DNA from: Hymenopellis radicata
Lineage: Eukaryota; Basidiomycota; Agaricomycetes; Agaricales; Physalacriaceae
DNA: 64,000 bases
Assembly: GCA_015501595.1 (NCBI GenBank)
Contig: JADNRX010000013.1
Span: forward strand, 124,001-188,000
Direction of reading: 5' to 3'
Below the pieces are notes generated by a model. That model had not been told where the DNA came from, ran no database searches, and worked only from the letters and a program-made list of their open reading frames with translations. Shown one piece after another: positions 33,112 through 44,433 of this stretch (positions are counted from its first letter, which is position 1; each line of letters opens with the position of its first letter). A program made the translations under genes and the position numbers.

Positions 33112-34446
33112 GCGTTATACAGTCGCTCGTCCCACCAGCGGACGTCCGGCTTGATAGAGGTTTGAACAGTGGCGGAACCATCGCCGCGATTGAGCCATGC
33201 CCATCTTCGTAACTACGTCAGCGTTGCACAGACAGGAAATAAACGAAACGACTAACTTGTACCGCAGTGTCGTAGTAATCATGGGCCCAAAGTGCGAGCC
33301 TCCGGTGTGATTTTGCTCAAAGAGCCACACATCGTTGCCGGCGCCAGGCTGGCAGTTGTAATGTAATATCCCAGGGCTGACCATCTTGCCCTCTTGCGAG
33401 GTTCCATCTAGTCGGATCTGAGACCTAATGAGCTCTGCCTCTGTCATGTCCTCTTCAAGGTCATCGCCCCAATGCCCGAGCTTGAGGCCCCACTGTTGTC
33501 GACAGAAGTTGACGTCCCAGCGCTGGCTGAGATCCCTGAAGTGTTCCGGAAGGAAATGCCAAACGACGTGGTAGATACCTTGGTCGCCAAACCATGGATT
33601 CATGGGATCGAACGGTTCTATTTCCCCTTTGTGTACGGGACTCTGGAGGCCTTCAGATTGACCTCGAGCAAAAGCAATGGAGGCGAGCGCCTCTCGCGCG
33701 GGAAGGAGCGTGGAGGGCATGAACTGGACGTCTCGCATCCTGGCGAGATCCATTAGCATAACGCAGCTGCAGATTTTTCCTGCATGCGATTGCGGCCCCA
33801 TGGTAGGGAATGACATAAGTTGGTCTTCGCCAAAGTCCGCAAAGTTTTTCCACTGCATGCCAGGTTAAAACGGCAAATGTTGCAGGGAGAGGGAACGCAC
33901 CAATTGTAACGGATCGACAACGAATATCATGTCCGTATCTATGAAGATGGCGCGGTCTATGTCGACGAGGAGCTCGTGAATAAAAACTTTCGAGAGGAGG
34001 TTCCAGTTGCCGCCTATACCAGCCCGGTGCACTCTGTCCTGCACTTGCTCCGGAGTGATGGGATAGTAGGTGACCTCCACTGGGTACGCTGGTCGGTCGA
34101 ATAACGCGAACTTTCCCTCCATGTACTCGATGTTCTCGGGCGTACAAATGAGATGGAAATGGAGAGGTCGGCTGGTGTGCATCAGTGCCGACTTGATTGC
34201 AATGCTTCCTTCGTGGCCAATGTCGGGACCGAGCATGACCAGCGTCAGCACTATGGGCTCGAGGACAACCGGCGCCTGGATGTACACGGTCTCGATAGAT
34301 TTGACGACCTCTGTTTTGGTGGGGCCGCAGTCGACCTGCACCTCTGTGCTGGTGTTCACAGAGACGGTCGGCCACAATCCATAGAGGGAAAATAATCCGC
34401 CGCAGACAAAAAGACAGAGTAAGCCTGTGCGCAAAGTGATGTTCAT
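33112..34446 (-). CDS. GT8-type glycosyltransferase, LARGE/GXYLT-like, type II membrane protein
   Basis: The protein starts MNITLRTGLLCLFVCGGLFS: a short cytosolic tail and one signal anchor, so it is expected in the Golgi with its catalytic domain in the lumen. The domain opens with LTLVMLGPDIGHEGSIAIKS and HLICTPENIEYMEGKF. The metal-binding DxD is in AIFIDTDMIFVVDPLQL (DTD). Later blocks are MGPQSHAGKICSCVMLMDLA, FGDQGIYHVVWHFLPEHF and ILHYNCQPGAGN. The ending KWAWLNRGDGSATVQTSI... WWDERLYNAQH depends on a last intron near 33197-33262. GT8 enzymes of this branch transfer xylose, glucose or glucuronic acid; donor and acceptor are not readable here. Two introns. It is divergent from the lactonase gene. 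Confidence 0.84.
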
Positions 34447-34752
34447 GACATGAAAGGTTGAGCACTGAGTGTCGTTGTCACCAAATTTATCAGTTGATAT
34501 AAATAAACTGACGTCGACGGTCATGCGTCTTCTTGTCGCCAGGACGACGAATTCTCGACTGCAGTCTCTACAAGCCTACATTGCTTCCTTGCCCTTGAGA
34601 GCGAACTTTTTGCGTATAGCTGGACAGTGGACACGCGCTATAACTATATTTGAAGACATCACTGACGCGGAGCAAAGATTTTCCGCCTGATGCCAATGTC
34701 TTGACTCTTCAAAGTCATTGCAGCTTCTCAGCGCGTACTATCACCTGCAGAA
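34447..34752. other. divergent promoter region, GT8 / lactonase
   Basis: This 306 bp stretch lies between divergent starts. A TTTATATC string on the minus strand (about 34494-34503) sits some 50 bp upstream of the GT8 ATG and could act as its TATA element. The open frames here are short and uninformative. Confidence 0.4.
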
Positions 34753-35942
34753 ATGGAACTCTTAATCCTGTCCGGATCGTTCACGTCGCTTTCTCTCTGG
34801 CTTCTAGCTCTCACCCTCCCTTCACCCACGGCGAGCCCACCTTCTGAAGCGTCAATTCGTCTTGTGCGCTCCATCCTCGCGCTTGGTCCGCACCAGTACC
34901 TTCATAGTTCACCCACCAAAGATGTTGTATACGCAACAACATGGAGTCTCCCACCATTTCTTCATGCCTTCTCACTCCCACACTTGAGCATCTCGGCGCG
35001 GCCCCCATAACAGCGACGTCTTCGTACATAACGATCCGCGACAAGTGGATGTACAGCGCGGGTGGACCTACAGGAGAGGTGCATCGGCTCCCGTTCCCAG
35101 AGCCGGTCAAGGAGCAACAGTTTTTGTTCGTACCGGAGGATGAGCTGGAAACGGCGGATAAGACGCGCGCCGCGCTCAGGACTGGGAGCCATGCCATTGA
35201 ATTCAGTGAAGGAGACGTTGCGAGGGCTTATGTTCCCGTGTTGGGAACAGACACGGTTCACATATATATTGTGGATCCTGTTACAGGTCTTCTTGCTGAA
35301 AAGAAGGTCTTGAAAACACCTGAAGGGAGTGGACCGCGGCATTTGAAGCTACATCCAAACGGGCAGGTGTTGTATGTCGTTACAGAGCACGACAATACGC
35401 TCTTGACGTACTCGCTCCCGTCGCTCAAGCTTCTCAGTACGCATACTCTTTACCCTCCTGCAACATCCCTGTCGTCTCCCAAGGTCCCCGTAGACCATCC
35501 CTCGTATCGTGGTGATACCCTCATGCTCTCGCCTTCAGCGACAACACTATTCACAACCACCCGGGGCGCGACTCCTGCCACGCGCGGCTGGCTCGCAGCC
35601 TTCCCTTTAACGTCCTCGGGTCTCATTGCGCCACTGTCGTCCGACAGCGCAGAGATCACATACTGGCTCACCCCGACGAGCGGTGGGAAGGCAAACGCCA
35701 TTGACGTTCTGTCTTATCCGGGCGAGAAGGACAAAGTGTTGTTGGTATTGACGGATGACGATCCTTCATCGCGTGCTATTTTCCCGCCTTGGGACCATAT
35801 CCAGCCATCGTTGTATGTGATTGACTATACTCTGCCCAAGTCTCCTTCCAGTGGAGGATCATTCAGCATCGTAGCATCAATCACTGATCCGGAAATTGGG
35901 GGCACTTCACATGCAGTTTTTTATTCCTGGGTTGGGGACTGA
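34753..35942 (+). CDS. beta-propeller lactonase (6-phosphogluconolactonase / carboxymuconate cyclase type)
   Basis: The protein starts MELLILSGSFTSLSLWLLAL. Propeller-type segments follow: LALGPHQYLHSSPTKDVVYA, DTVHIYIVDPVTGLL, GSGPRHLKLHPNGQVLYVVT (a typical blade), SYRGDTLMLSPSATTLFTTT and PEIGGTSHAVFYSWVGD at the end. This spacing fits the seven-bladed lactonase family (PF10282), which includes bacterial Pgl and fungal 3-carboxy-cis,cis-muconate lactonising enzyme of beta-ketoadipate aromatic catabolism. The substrate cannot be told from sequence. There is no intron from 35010 on. The first part (to HLSISARPP) and the rest (ITATSSYITIRDKW) are in different frames, offset at the CCCCC run 35002-35006, where one more C joins them smoothly. 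Confidence 0.8.
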
Positions 35943-36279
35943 AGGAGATGCAGCAGAAGGAAGACACGATGAATTGTAAAGTAATTGTGCGAATTATGTA
36001 CATGATCTGTTGGGTTCATGATCGTTGTCGGCGTTGGCGACCAGAGGTACGCATAGCAATGGGGTTGATATTGGGCCTTTTCCAGAGGCAACAACAATAC
36101 ACATGGAGTTACAAGAAATCCTGACGCCTACATCCTGCTTTGAATTAGACGCGGGTTTCGACGCGTCAAAACGTGTCCTCGCATTTATGGTGGCGGCACA
36201 TCGGACCGAGTTTCCGGGTATATAACCCTGACCAGACTTTGCATCAACCATCCATCTCTCCGTTAGACACAAGTTAGAC
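35943..36279. promoter_or_regulatory. phosphomannomutase promoter with a TATA box
   Basis: This 337 bp interval between two plus-strand genes contains TATATAA at 36219-36225, about 55 bp upstream of the phosphomannomutase ATG. The rest holds the lactonase 3' flank. TATA boxes are not common in front of the other genes here, which makes this one stand out. Confidence 0.5.
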
Positions 36280-37277
36280 ATGGTTTCCTCCGTATTCGCA
36301 GACAGGCCTATCAAGAAGCTCGTTCTCTTCGACGTCGATGGCACGCTGACCCCGGCTCGTCTGGTCTGTCTTCTTTACGTCTCCGCATAAACTTCCACGT
36401 TGACGGTAGACATAGGGCATCTCGCCTGAGATGGTCCAAGTGCTTCACGCGCTGAGAAAGAAAGTGACAATTGGTTTCGTTGGTGGCTCCGACTTTGTCA
36501 AGATTTCGGAGCAGATTCCTGTCAATGACTTCGACTACGGCTTCGCTGAGAATGGCCTTACTGCTTTCAAATTGGGCAAACCCTTGGAGTCCCAGTCCTT
36601 CATCAAGTACATCGGCGAAGAAAGGTACAAGAAGCTCGTCAACTTTATCCTCCATTACATCGCCGACATGGATGTCCCAATTAAACGGTATGTCCACATA
36701 TATTTGTAGGATCATGCTCATTTCTTTAGCGGCACGTTCGTTGAATTCCGTAACGGTATGATAAATGTCAGCCCAATGGGGCGCAATGCATCGTGCGTTT
36801 ATTGCTTAATGACAGTGGCGTCGTGCTTGACATAGATGCAGGAAAGAGGAACGGGATGCGTTCGCCGCATTTGACCAGGTGATTAATTGCCACCAAGTCT
36901 CATACCGCTCAATTAATAGTCGTGGTGTTAGATCCATCAAGTACGAGCCGCTTTCGTCAAAGTGCTGCAGGAGAAATTTGCCGATTGTGGTTTGACGTTT
37001 GCCATTGGTGGCCAGATATCATTCGACGTCTTCCCGAATGGTTGGGATAAAACCTACGCTTTGCGTCACGTCGAAGACGAAGGGTTTGAAGAAATTCACT
37101 TCTTTGGTGACAAGACTCACGAGGTACGCGTCATATTGCTAGAAGGATCGCTCAACTCATGTCGTATAGGGAGGAAACGACTACGAAATCTTCAGCGATC
37201 CTAGAACTGTCGGACATTCGGTTACAAACCCTCTAGACACCATTCTTCTCCTCAAACAGTTATTCTTGGATTCATGA
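36280..37277 (+). CDS. SEC53: phosphomannomutase (Sec53/PMM type)
   Basis: The cytosolic enzyme converts mannose-6-phosphate to mannose-1-phosphate for GDP-mannose, needed for N- and O-glycosylation and GPI anchors. It is a HAD-family eukaryotic PMM. The nucleophile motif is [17 protein letters not shown] (DVDGT). [35 protein letters not shown] and [16 protein letters not shown] follow. The cap holds [20 protein letters not shown]. The C-terminal part has [20 protein letters not shown] and [20 protein letters not shown], with the metal-binding aspartates. It ends LLKQLFLDS. Five introns of about 50-70 nt were resolved, with continuous frame. Length is normal, about 250 residues. Confidence 0.96.
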
Positions 37278-37491
37278 TTGGGCATAGGAAGGACATGTTA
37301 CCTTTGTATAAGTAGGGACTTTAGCTGGCAGTACAGTATAGATGAATGGAGAACATCTTGAATTTAACTGTACAAATAGGACACAATAGACCTTGATTGA
37401 TGGCTGACTAAACCGTGTTGAGCGCGTTTCCTCATTACCACTCCCATCGTCCGTTAGACAAGGACGCCACGTCTTTTCGCTCCCTATTACT

Positions 37492-40400
37492 ATGACTTCG
37501 CTGACCAGCAAAGAGAATGTACCACTTGTACGACCAAGGTTCGTGGCCTGCTTCGACGAGAGGACTTAGTCGAACGCGACTTGTAGGGAGGCGACCAACG
37601 CGAAAGACGAGCCGGCCTCAAAGAAACGGAGATTGGGAAACGCAGCTCCTTTAGGATCTCAGCAACCTTCATTCACCGACGTATTGGCGCGTTTGAAGGA
37701 CGAAATTGGAGATGCCCCGAGTGCGTCGCGTATTCCTCTTGTCTAACCTCTCTTAAACGTCTCCATCAACAGACGCGGAAGGTGGCTCCGACAAATGGTC
37801 GCGTCCTCACATACCGGCTCTGGATCCAATGCAGGATGCATTAGGTACTCTTGACCGTTCTCCTTCAAACGTCATGTCTGATCCCGATTCAAGTTTTCCA
37901 GCAAATCGATGTCGAGGAGGCCAATGACCGCGGCGAGGTTATCCTACGAATGTATGGCGTCACAGAGGTAGGCTCCTGCCCGGATTCTGCATGCTGGTTT
38001 GCTCAGTTATCGTAGCATGGTAATAGTGTCATGGCCCGCGTCACAAACTTTTCACCGTACTTCTACGTCGCTCAACCAAGGGGCTTCTTGCAAGACGACC
38101 TTGAGGACTTCTGTCAATACTTGAATGTGAGTCCCATGATATCAGCACACTGACTATTCGATAACTTCGCTGCCAGGACGCTGTTGGTATACCGTCTGCC
38201 GTTACGAACCTACAAATTGTCAAGAGACGCAACCTGTGGGGATACAAAAGCGATGACTATGTGCCCTTCATAAAAATCACCTTGAATGAACAACGCAGTG
38301 TTCCAAAAGTCAGAGATGAGTTGATTCTCGCTGCAGTTTCTGGATCCTGTGCTTATGGTCGTTCGTTAGATACGTCTCTTCGAGAAGAAGCTCTGTAACT
38401 TCAATGGCCACTTCGTTCGATCAGATGGTGAACCCGTAGCCACCTTCGAAAGCAATATCGCGTACACGTTACGGTTCATGATAGATACAAAGGTAAGTCA
38501 TGAAGTCTCTGTGTGCTGTATAGCCTTCATGATCGGTAGCTCGTAGGCATGAACTGGGTCACCGTCCTCCCCTCCAAATATGTACTAGTTTCGGACGCTG
38601 ATAAGCGGTCACACTGTCAAATTGAGATCAAGATGAGGTGGGGTTTTTCCATTACATGCATACAGTGTACGAGACTGACTGTTGCTGTAGATGGGACGCC
38701 TTTGAATCGCATGCGCCCGAGGGAAACTGGTCCAAAATCGCTCCGCTTCGCATTCTAAGCTTCGATATCGAATGCGCTGGACGTAAAGGCATCTTTCCTG
38801 AAGCCGACAAGGATCCGGTTATTCAAATCGCAAATATGGTAACGCGTCAAGGTAGTGCTTCGCAATGCTCAGGATTTGTTTTTTTTCTCATTGTATGAAT
38901 TCTGTCCAGGCGACTCTCAGCCGTTCATCCGCAATGTGTTCACACTTCAGTCATGTTCTCATATCGTTGGCACCCAGGTTATATCCTCGAATCGCGAAGC
39001 CGACATGCTCCAGCAATGGAGAGATTTTGTTGAAGCCGTCGATCCGGACGTTGTGATAGGTTACAACATTGCTGGATTCGATTTCCCGTACCTTCTAGAC
39101 CGCGCCAGGGCGCTCAAGATAAAGGGCTTCCCATTTCTAGGTCGGCTGCGAAGTAAGATTAACCTTTTACATGTCTGATATTCGTTCTCATACGTTGTGT
39201 AAACAGATGTGGAAACCAAAACGCAGAACACACACTTCTCCTCGAAGGCTTACGGCCAACGTGACTCAAAAGACACCCCTTTGGATGGCCGCCTACAATT
39301 GGATGTCCTCCAGTTCATGCAGCGGGAACACAAACTACGGAGCTATACCCTGAACGCTGTTTGCGCGCAGTTTTTGGGAGAGCAGAAAGAAGACGTGCAT
39401 CATTCTGTCATTACTGATCTGCAGAATGGAACTGCTGAGTCACGGAGACGTTTAGCTGTTTACTGCCTGAAGGTCGGTGAATACTTGGATTGTTGCTCCC
39501 CATTTCAACTCGAACTCCTTAGGATGCTTATCTACCCCAACGACTTCTTGATAAACTCATGTGCTTTGTGAACTACGTCGAGATGTCGAGGGTCACTGGA
39601 GTCCCATTCAATTACCTTCTTGCGAGAGGGCAATCAATCAAGGTGTTATCCCAGCTGTTCCGGAAAGCCAATGAAGAAGGTTATGTCATTCCTGCATTGA
39701 AAGGAGAAGGTCTGTTACACCAGCTGGGTACCCAGTCTAAAGCTGATTCCTTCCAGGCTCCGACGATCAGTACGAAGGAGCTACGGTCATTGAACCCAGG
39801 AAAGGCTACTACGATGCCCCCATTGCGACGTTGGATTTCAGCTCCTTGTACCCGTCAATCATGATGGCCCACAATCTGTGTTATACGACTCTCCTTGACA
39901 GAGAAGCGATCGAGCGCTTGAAGCTGGTCAAAGATGTCGATTATATCCAAACGCCAAACAATGGTATGGTTTTCATCGTGGCACGTAATCATGCTCATGT
40001 GTGCTGTAGACTTCTTCGTCAAGTCAAGCAAGCGGAAAGGTTTACTGCCCACCGTCCTCGAAGATCTCATCTCTGCGAGAAAGCGCGCTAAGGCTGATCT
40101 GAAAAAGGAGACGGATCCTTTCAAGCGAGCTGTGCTTGATGGTCGTCAATTGGCCTTGAAGGTGTGTAAAAATGCTCATGGGCATGCAATGGGAACTGAG
40201 CTTCCTATTAGATTAGTGCGAACTCGGTATATGGCTTCACAGGTGCCACTATCGGGAAACTACCGTGTCTAGCGATTTCATCTAGTGTGACCTCGTATGG
40301 TCGCCAAATGATTGAGAAAACAAAAGCGGTTTGTTTTCTTCGCATCATGCTTTGTTTAACATTTCTTACGATGCTTCAGGAAGTGGAGGCTCATTACAGC

Positions 40401-41895
40401 ACGGCTAATGGCTTCTCTCACGATGCCGAAGTTATCTATGGCGACACCGATTCTGTCATGGTCAAATTTGGGCCTTCCGACCTCAAGCAGGTGATGGAAC
40501 TTGGCGCAGAGGCCGCCGAACTGGTTACGACCAAGTTCGTGAAGCCTATCAAACTGGAATTCGAGAAAGTCTACTTCCCATATCTACTTATCAGTAAAAA
40601 GCGCTACGCTGGTCTCTACTGGACGCGTCCTGAGAAGCATGACAAGATGGACTCCAAAGGCATAGAGGTCAGTTCCGCCCAGGTTAGCAATACACGTCCC
40701 CTTACACTCGCTCCTCGCAGACTGTTCGTCGCGACAATTGCCGATTAGTTTCTACTGTCATCGAGACTTGCCTTCACAAGATGCTGATAGACCGTGATGT
40801 TCGTGGAGCTGAAGAGTGAGTTTTTACACCGCATGGAGGGTGTCACCTCACACTTTTCTAGTTATACGAAGCAGACAATCGCGGACCTTCTACAAAACAA
40901 GGTGGATATGTCACAACTGGTCATCACAAAGGCACTCTCCAAGACTGGTTCGTAAAATCCTGCACGCCGAGGACAGTCGCTGATGCGTTATGATTACCAG
41001 ATTACGATGGAAAGCAAGCCCACGTCGAACTAGCGAAACGGATGAAAAAGCGTGATGCTGGTTCGTCTATTTCTCTCGCCAAGGTTAGCCTTGTTTCAAC
41101 AGTCATTAGGTTCTGCTCCAGCGCTGGGTGATCGTGTGGCCTATGTGATTATCAAAGGCATTAAAGGCGAGCATTTTCTCCGCTGCGCATAATTATCGAA
41201 GTCCCTAATATTCTCTTAGGTGCTGCGGCATACGAAAAATCGGAGGATCCGATCTACGTCCTCGAGAATAACGTTCCTATTGACACCCGATATTACCTCG
41301 AAAATCAGTTATCCAAACCGCTAATGAGAATCTTCGAACCCATTCTTGGCGACAAGGCAAACTCCTTATGTAGGAAACTCCTTTGTTGATTCTGCTTTAC
41401 ATTCTCATGTTCGCAGTATCCGGGGACCACACGCGGACAATTCAAATCGCGACTCCTACTGTCGGCGGCCTCATGAAATTCGCCGTCAAAACAGTAACAT
41501 GCCTGGGTTGCAAGACACAGCTACGCGCCAACAATAGCAACAAGAGTACGTCCAAATTGGCTCGCCTGTTGCAGACCCTTACCGTCCGTTTAGACGGCGC
41601 TGTCTGCAATAATTGTAGACCCCGAATAGGAGAACTATATCAGAAGCAGGTAGCGACGACGTCCGAAATGCAGGTTCGCTTCTCGCGACTCTGGACACAA
41701 TGCCAGAGATGTCAAGGCTCTCTCCATCAGGTACGTAGCCGTCGTTCTCCCATCTGTTTGACGTTGTTCACCTGCGACTAGGACGTCTTATGCGAAAGTA
41801 AAGACTGTCCGATCTTCTATATGAGAAAGAAGGCTCAGAAGGATGTGGAAGACTCAAATAGTATCTTAGAACGCTTCGACAATGATACCTGGTAG
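37492..41895 (+). CDS. POL3: DNA polymerase delta catalytic subunit
   Basis: Pol3 is the main lagging-strand replicative polymerase, with 3'-5' proofreading. The N-terminus [20 protein letters not shown] is joined across an intron to [13 protein letters not shown], a basic NLS-like stretch. Exonuclease motifs: Exo [15 protein letters not shown] (DIE) and Exo [21 protein letters not shown]. Polymerase motifs: [32 protein letters not shown], created by splicing; [15 protein letters not shown]. The C-terminus has two cysteine modules: CysA CLGCKTQL...CNNCRPR, and Cys[20 protein letters not shown], which binds a 4Fe-4S cluster and the B-subunit. It ends ERFDNDTW. More than ten short introns; the frame is continuous in every exon checked, unlike several neighbours. 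Confidence 0.97.
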
Positions 41896-42285
41896 GAAGC
41901 GAGTCTGAATTCGCAGCTCTAATTTATATCCTGCATATTGTATAAGTAGCATTTGTACCACCGCGAATAGCCAACTACGTTTCTTAGAGAGACAGAAACT
42001 CCTTCACAGAGCCCGCCTTCTTCCAGCTCCTGTAAGCCCGGACTCGGGGAAGATTCCCACAAATTGTAGAGGTTTATTCATCCAGGCGTATGGGCCCGAC
42101 ATTGACATGGATGACGGTTTCAGTATATTGAAGTCCTGCGGCTGAGGCCTGGCGATTCGTCTGGGTAAAACGCGAGCGCCGATAATTCAACTTCAAGGAG
42201 ATTAAGACTGGCACCTGCTTACGTACTGTTTCGGGATCTTTAACTACGACCCCGATCGCAAGAAATTTAGGGAACTCTCTGCTCC
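41896..42285. other. intergenic: ADE2 promoter region
   Basis: This 390 bp region holds the POL3 3' flank and the upstream region of ADE2. A minus-strand open frame of about 74 codons overlaps the ADE2 start but has no ATG and no recognisable homology, so it is not annotated as a gene. Confidence 0.45.
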
Positions 42286-44182
42286 ATGTCGTCCTCAAGA
42301 AAAGTTGGCATTCTTGGTATGGTATGTGTCTGGATTGGTTTGATATATGGGTCTAACAATGGGCGTCTTTAGCTTTTCCACCATGCCTGATACATGTCTA
42401 ATCATCTTCATCTCCAGGCGGCGGTCAGCTTGGGCGGATGCTCGCTGCATCCGCATCGCTTCTGAATGTTCCAGTCGTCATCCTTGACGTGGGTGATGCA
42501 GGTCCCGCAAAGCAGGTTCATCTGGGCTCCCACATCGACGGCTCGTTCACCGATCCACAGAAAATCCGCGATCTCGCAGCCCAAGTTGATGTTCTAACAG
42601 TGGAGATAGAACATGTCGACGTCGACGCGTTGGAGAGCGTCGCAGGACAGGTCTCTATACATCCCAATCCCCGTACGATCCGCATCATCCAAGACAAATT
42701 CCGTCAAAAAGAGCATCTGCGAGCAAAAGGCTGCCCGGTCGGGGTGTTTAAGGATGTGGCTTCTTCTGTCGATGCGGTAACCGCGGTCGCCCAGGAGCTA
42801 GGTCTTCCTTTGATGCTGAAGAGCCGGACTCTGGCTTATGATGGTCGAGGAAACTACGTTCTTCGCAACTTGGATGATGTACAGAACGCCATTTCGACTC
42901 TTCAGTCACGACCACTCTACGCTGAAAAATGGGTTTCGTTTACGCGCGAAATTGCCGTGATGGTGGTGCGCTCTGTCGATGGTACGGTGCGCTCTTATCC
43001 AGCTGTGGAGACTGTACACAAGGAAAACATCTGCCATCTCGTCTTCGCGCCGCTACGCAGTCGACATGCAGACCTCGCCGCCAAAGCTCAAGCCATAGCA
43101 GAAGCCGCTGTCGCCACCTTTGAGGGTGCAGGCATTTTCGGGGTAGAAATGTTCCTTCTGGAGAACGGTATGCGCTTTCTCTCAATATTGTCACCTTTTA
43201 CCAACACCTTCCCAGGCGACATCTACATAAACGAAATCGCACCCCGCCCACATAACTCTGGACACTATACCATCGAGGCATGCGAAACGTCGCAATACGA
43301 AAACCACATACGCGCCATCCTTTCTCTACCACTGGGCTCGACCGCTCTCAAAGTGCCGTCGGCCGCGATGCTTAATCTCATCGGCACTTCTACCTCTATA
43401 GCCCCCATAACCGAGCTGACCACCACTGCGCTCACACTGCCCGGCGCCACCGTGCATCTCTATGGCAAAGCCGAGTGCCGCAAAGGGCGTAAAATGGGAC
43501 ACATCACCCTCGTGGCGGACTCTGACGCTGCCTTGCGCCAGAACCTTCGTCTTCTTCTAGATGAGGACGATAAGGAGATTTACACTCCTCCGCACTCGGA
43601 GAGCCATTCGCATCCTCAACCCTTGGTGGGTGTAATTATGGGCTCAGACTCGGATTTACCTGTGATGCTCCCCGCCGCTCGAATACTTGACAGCTTCAAA
43701 ATCCCGTACGAACTTACAATCGTCTCGGCACACCGCACGCCTGACCGGCTCGTCGAGTACTCAAGGTCCGCCGCGGCGAGGGGCCTGCGCACGATCATCG
43801 CTGGTGCTGGTGGTGCCGCACATCTACCTGGCATGGTTGCAGCGATGACGGCCCTCCCAGTTATCGGCGTACCCGTCAAGGGAAGCTCGCTCGATGGAGT
43901 TGATTCTCTGTATAGTATTGTGCAGATGCCTGTACGTCTACGGCGATGTTTCTGACTTCAAGTGTGCTGATCTTGGACATTTAGAGAGGCATACCTGTGG
44001 CGACTGTTGCTATCAATAATGGGACTAACGCTGGGTTGCTGGCCGTTCGCATCTTAAGCGCAGGAATTCCACATCTTGTAAGGGACATGGAAGACTACCT
44101 TCGCGGATTGGAAACTACGGTTATGGGCAAGGTTGAACGGCTGGAAAACGTTGGGTGGGAGGCATATAAACCTAGTACGTAG
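42286..44182 (+). CDS. ADE2: phosphoribosylaminoimidazole carboxylase (PurK-PurE fusion)
   Basis: Ade2 carries out the carboxylation of AIR to CAIR in purine synthesis; its loss causes red pigment in yeast. The N-terminal ATP-grasp (PurK) part reads [69 protein letters not shown] and [20 protein letters not shown]. The C-terminal PurE part reads [35 protein letters not shown] and [20 protein letters not shown], with the nucleotide-binding SDSD and the SAHRTP block. It ends [11 protein letters not shown]. Three introns: after GILG, a 48 nt one at about 43169-43216 that leaves the frame open if retained, and one after SIVQMP. Length is normal for fungal Ade2. Confidence 0.97.
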
Positions 44183-44433
44183 TGCTCTCGCTTAGTACTT
44201 AGAAGATGCATTATGTAGAATACTTGAATCGCCATTTAACGACAGTTTGTGCAACTGCTGTCGAAAGATCGTATTTGAGTTTCGGTAAGCTATCAGCGCA
44301 CTTTTGACCTCATTTTCCTTCTCTTTCGCGTCAAGGCGGTGACAGCACTATCCCTCAGCCCCAATTCCGCTTCAGTGTGGTATGTTGCCTTCGAAGAGGA
44401 GACGTGAATCGCAAGTCATATTGTCAACTATAC
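44183..44433. other. convergent intergenic region
   Basis: This 250 bp stretch lies between the ADE2 and NOG2 stops, and contains both 3' flanks. No other feature is visible. Confidence 0.45.

Noticed and set aside
42074..42298. Minus-strand open frame of about 74 codons over the ADE2 start
   Set aside because: It has no ATG at its beginning, overlaps the ADE2 first exon and promoter, and shows no recognisable motif.
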